NCBI RefSeq assembly: GCF_034702125.1
Contig: NC_085865.1
Span: 46,554,488 to 46,618,487 of the forward strand
DNA length: 64,000 bases
Reading direction: 5' to 3'
Origin: Engraulis encrasicolus
Taxonomy: Eukaryota; Chordata; Actinopteri; Clupeiformes; Engraulidae
Position numbers and translations under genes: made by a program. Within the stretch, counting starts at the first letter, position 1, and the number at the start of each line of letters is the position of its first letter. This document shows, in pieces, positions 63,000-64,000 of this stretch. The notes beneath the pieces were generated by a model. That model ran no database searches. It saw only the letters and a program-made list of their open reading frames with translations, and had not been told where the DNA came from.

Positions 63000-63155
63000 G
63001 ACAGCAGCATTGGTTTGGCTATATCTATATAGACACACACATAAAGATACGTATATCATGCCTACAAAGATGGTCAGTCATAGACACATAGAGATGCACA
63101 CGAATACACACACACACACACACACACGCACGCACGCACGCACGCACACACACGC
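62870..63155. repeat. Compound (AC)n microsatellites
   Basis: AC repeats, longest run about 62916-62996, with interruptions, then AC/GC-type repeats near 63105-63155. Intronic or 5' to slc22a17 exon 2. No coding content. Confidence 0.95.
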
Positions 63156-63259
63156 ACACACACACAACCCATTAGGTAAGCGTTAGCACATCCCCTTGAG
63201 TTTCTCAGAGGATTAACAGCTAGATAACTGCAGTGTGAATGGAAGCACTTCCAAAGCAG

Positions 63260-63288
63260 TTAACACACCCACACACACACACACACGG

Positions 63289-63354
<66 letters not shown>
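63260..63354. repeat. (AC)n microsatellite
   Basis: A second long AC run, uninterrupted from about 63291. Confidence 0.95.
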
Positions 63355-63356
<2 letters not shown>

Positions 63357-64000
63357 CACTTCCTGTGAGTGAGCTTGGCCGGACGGAGCGGAGGGTCACT
63401 GCTGTAAGATGTCTGCTGAGTGAATGGGAGCATTTTGCAAGCCTGTTAGGCATTGACCAGAGAGTAGAGTAGTGTGTGTGTGGAGCGCTACTGCTAGCCC
63501 AGTATGCAGGGAAGGGGGTTGGGTTGGCTGCTTGGCTAAGCTAGCAGCGCTAACGATGCTAATGATGTCCTGCTCTGAATGCCAGGGCCCAGTGAGACGC
63601 TGTCACATCTCATCACTCAACTCCAGGCTAGCTCGCCCCAGTCCCATGGAAAAAAGCACCCCCAACTCAAAGCCCAGCCCCCACCCTCCTGGCCTCCTCG
63701 CCCCTTTAGCATGCCGCCTGCCTGCCCTCTGCAGCCTGCACTGGGCTAGAACTAGAACTAGAAGCCCCTGAGGACCGAGCAGAGGCCCCATGTGGACACT
63801 ACGCTGCACCACATTCAGTATACGACACGACAACAGACACGCACACAGGCTTGCACGTAGGCACGCACACGCACAGAGAAACATAGCACACATACACATG
63901 CATGCAAAAGTATGTGTGTGTGCGTGTCCACATGCATGCACACCCCCACTCACACAAACCAACATCACGCATACACGCACGCACGCACGCACGCAAACAC
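63355..64000. other. slc22a17 upstream intron, nothing recognised
   Basis: I looked for slc22a17 exon 1 on the minus strand and found no N-terminal SLC22 sequence. ACGC-type microsatellites occur at the right edge. Confidence 0.4.

Noticed and set aside
62484..63186. Several long frames of repeated Cys-Val, His-Thr, Ser-Pro or Glu-Arg
   Set aside because: They are artefacts of AC and GGAGA repeats on both strands.
62870..63354. Regularly spaced repeats resembling a CRISPR array
   Set aside because: These are simple AC microsatellites in a vertebrate genome with no repeat-spacer structure.
63603..63992. Minus-strand frame as slc22a17 exon 1
   Set aside because: The translation is low-complexity and shows no SLC22 N-terminal features or splice donor in the right phase.

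Overview
The window is vertebrate, most likely teleost, genomic DNA. Genes have many short exons with GT-AG introns. Introns and intergenic DNA are full of fish-type interspersed repeats (tRNA-derived SINEs, hAT, Tc1/mariner and TTAA-flanked miniature elements, long CA/GT microsatellites). All recognised protein genes lie on the minus strand.

Layout from left to right: (1) 1-5.3 kb, intergenic, with the first copy of a repeated non-coding block. (2) 5.37-6.53 kb, a truncated 3' remnant of a sarcomeric myosin heavy chain gene (MYH-C). (3) 6.6-9.8 kb, repeats and a second copy of the block. (4) 9.94-26.0 kb, a complete sarcomeric myosin heavy chain gene (MYH-A): 37 coding exons summing to 5826 nt, 1941 residues, plus two 5' non-coding exons and a TATA box. 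(5) 26-31.4 kb, a third and fuller copy of the block. (6) 31.5-44.27 kb, a second complete myosin heavy chain gene (MYH-B): 37 coding exons, 5808 nt, 1935 residues, one GC-AG intron. (7) 44.3-52 kb, intergenic repeats, including two large palindromic DNA transposons. (8) 52.02-62.62 kb, exons 2-9 of an SLC22-family transporter, best matched to SLC22A17; its first exon lies outside the window or was not recognised.

A sarcomeric MYH pair next to SLC22A17 resembles the mammalian MYH6/MYH7-SLC22A17 neighbourhood, so I infer MYH-A and MYH-B belong to the cardiac/slow MYH6/MYH7 group rather than the fast cluster. Both keep all functional motifs and one exon architecture. Several exons are nearly identical between them with sharp edges, which suggests gene conversion.

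The most unusual items are: a 545-bp TRIM-type retroelement (154-bp LTRs, tRNA-Leu primer site, polypurine tract) whose LTRs carry a tRNA-like Pol III promoter and which sits five bases inside a MYH-A splice donor; a plus-strand non-coding block repeated three times between the MYH units, with conserved cores and splice-like exons, recalling the antisense RNAs of the mammalian MYH6/MYH7 locus; and several very long palindromes, including an 899-bp one with equal 435-bp arms in a MYH-A intron.
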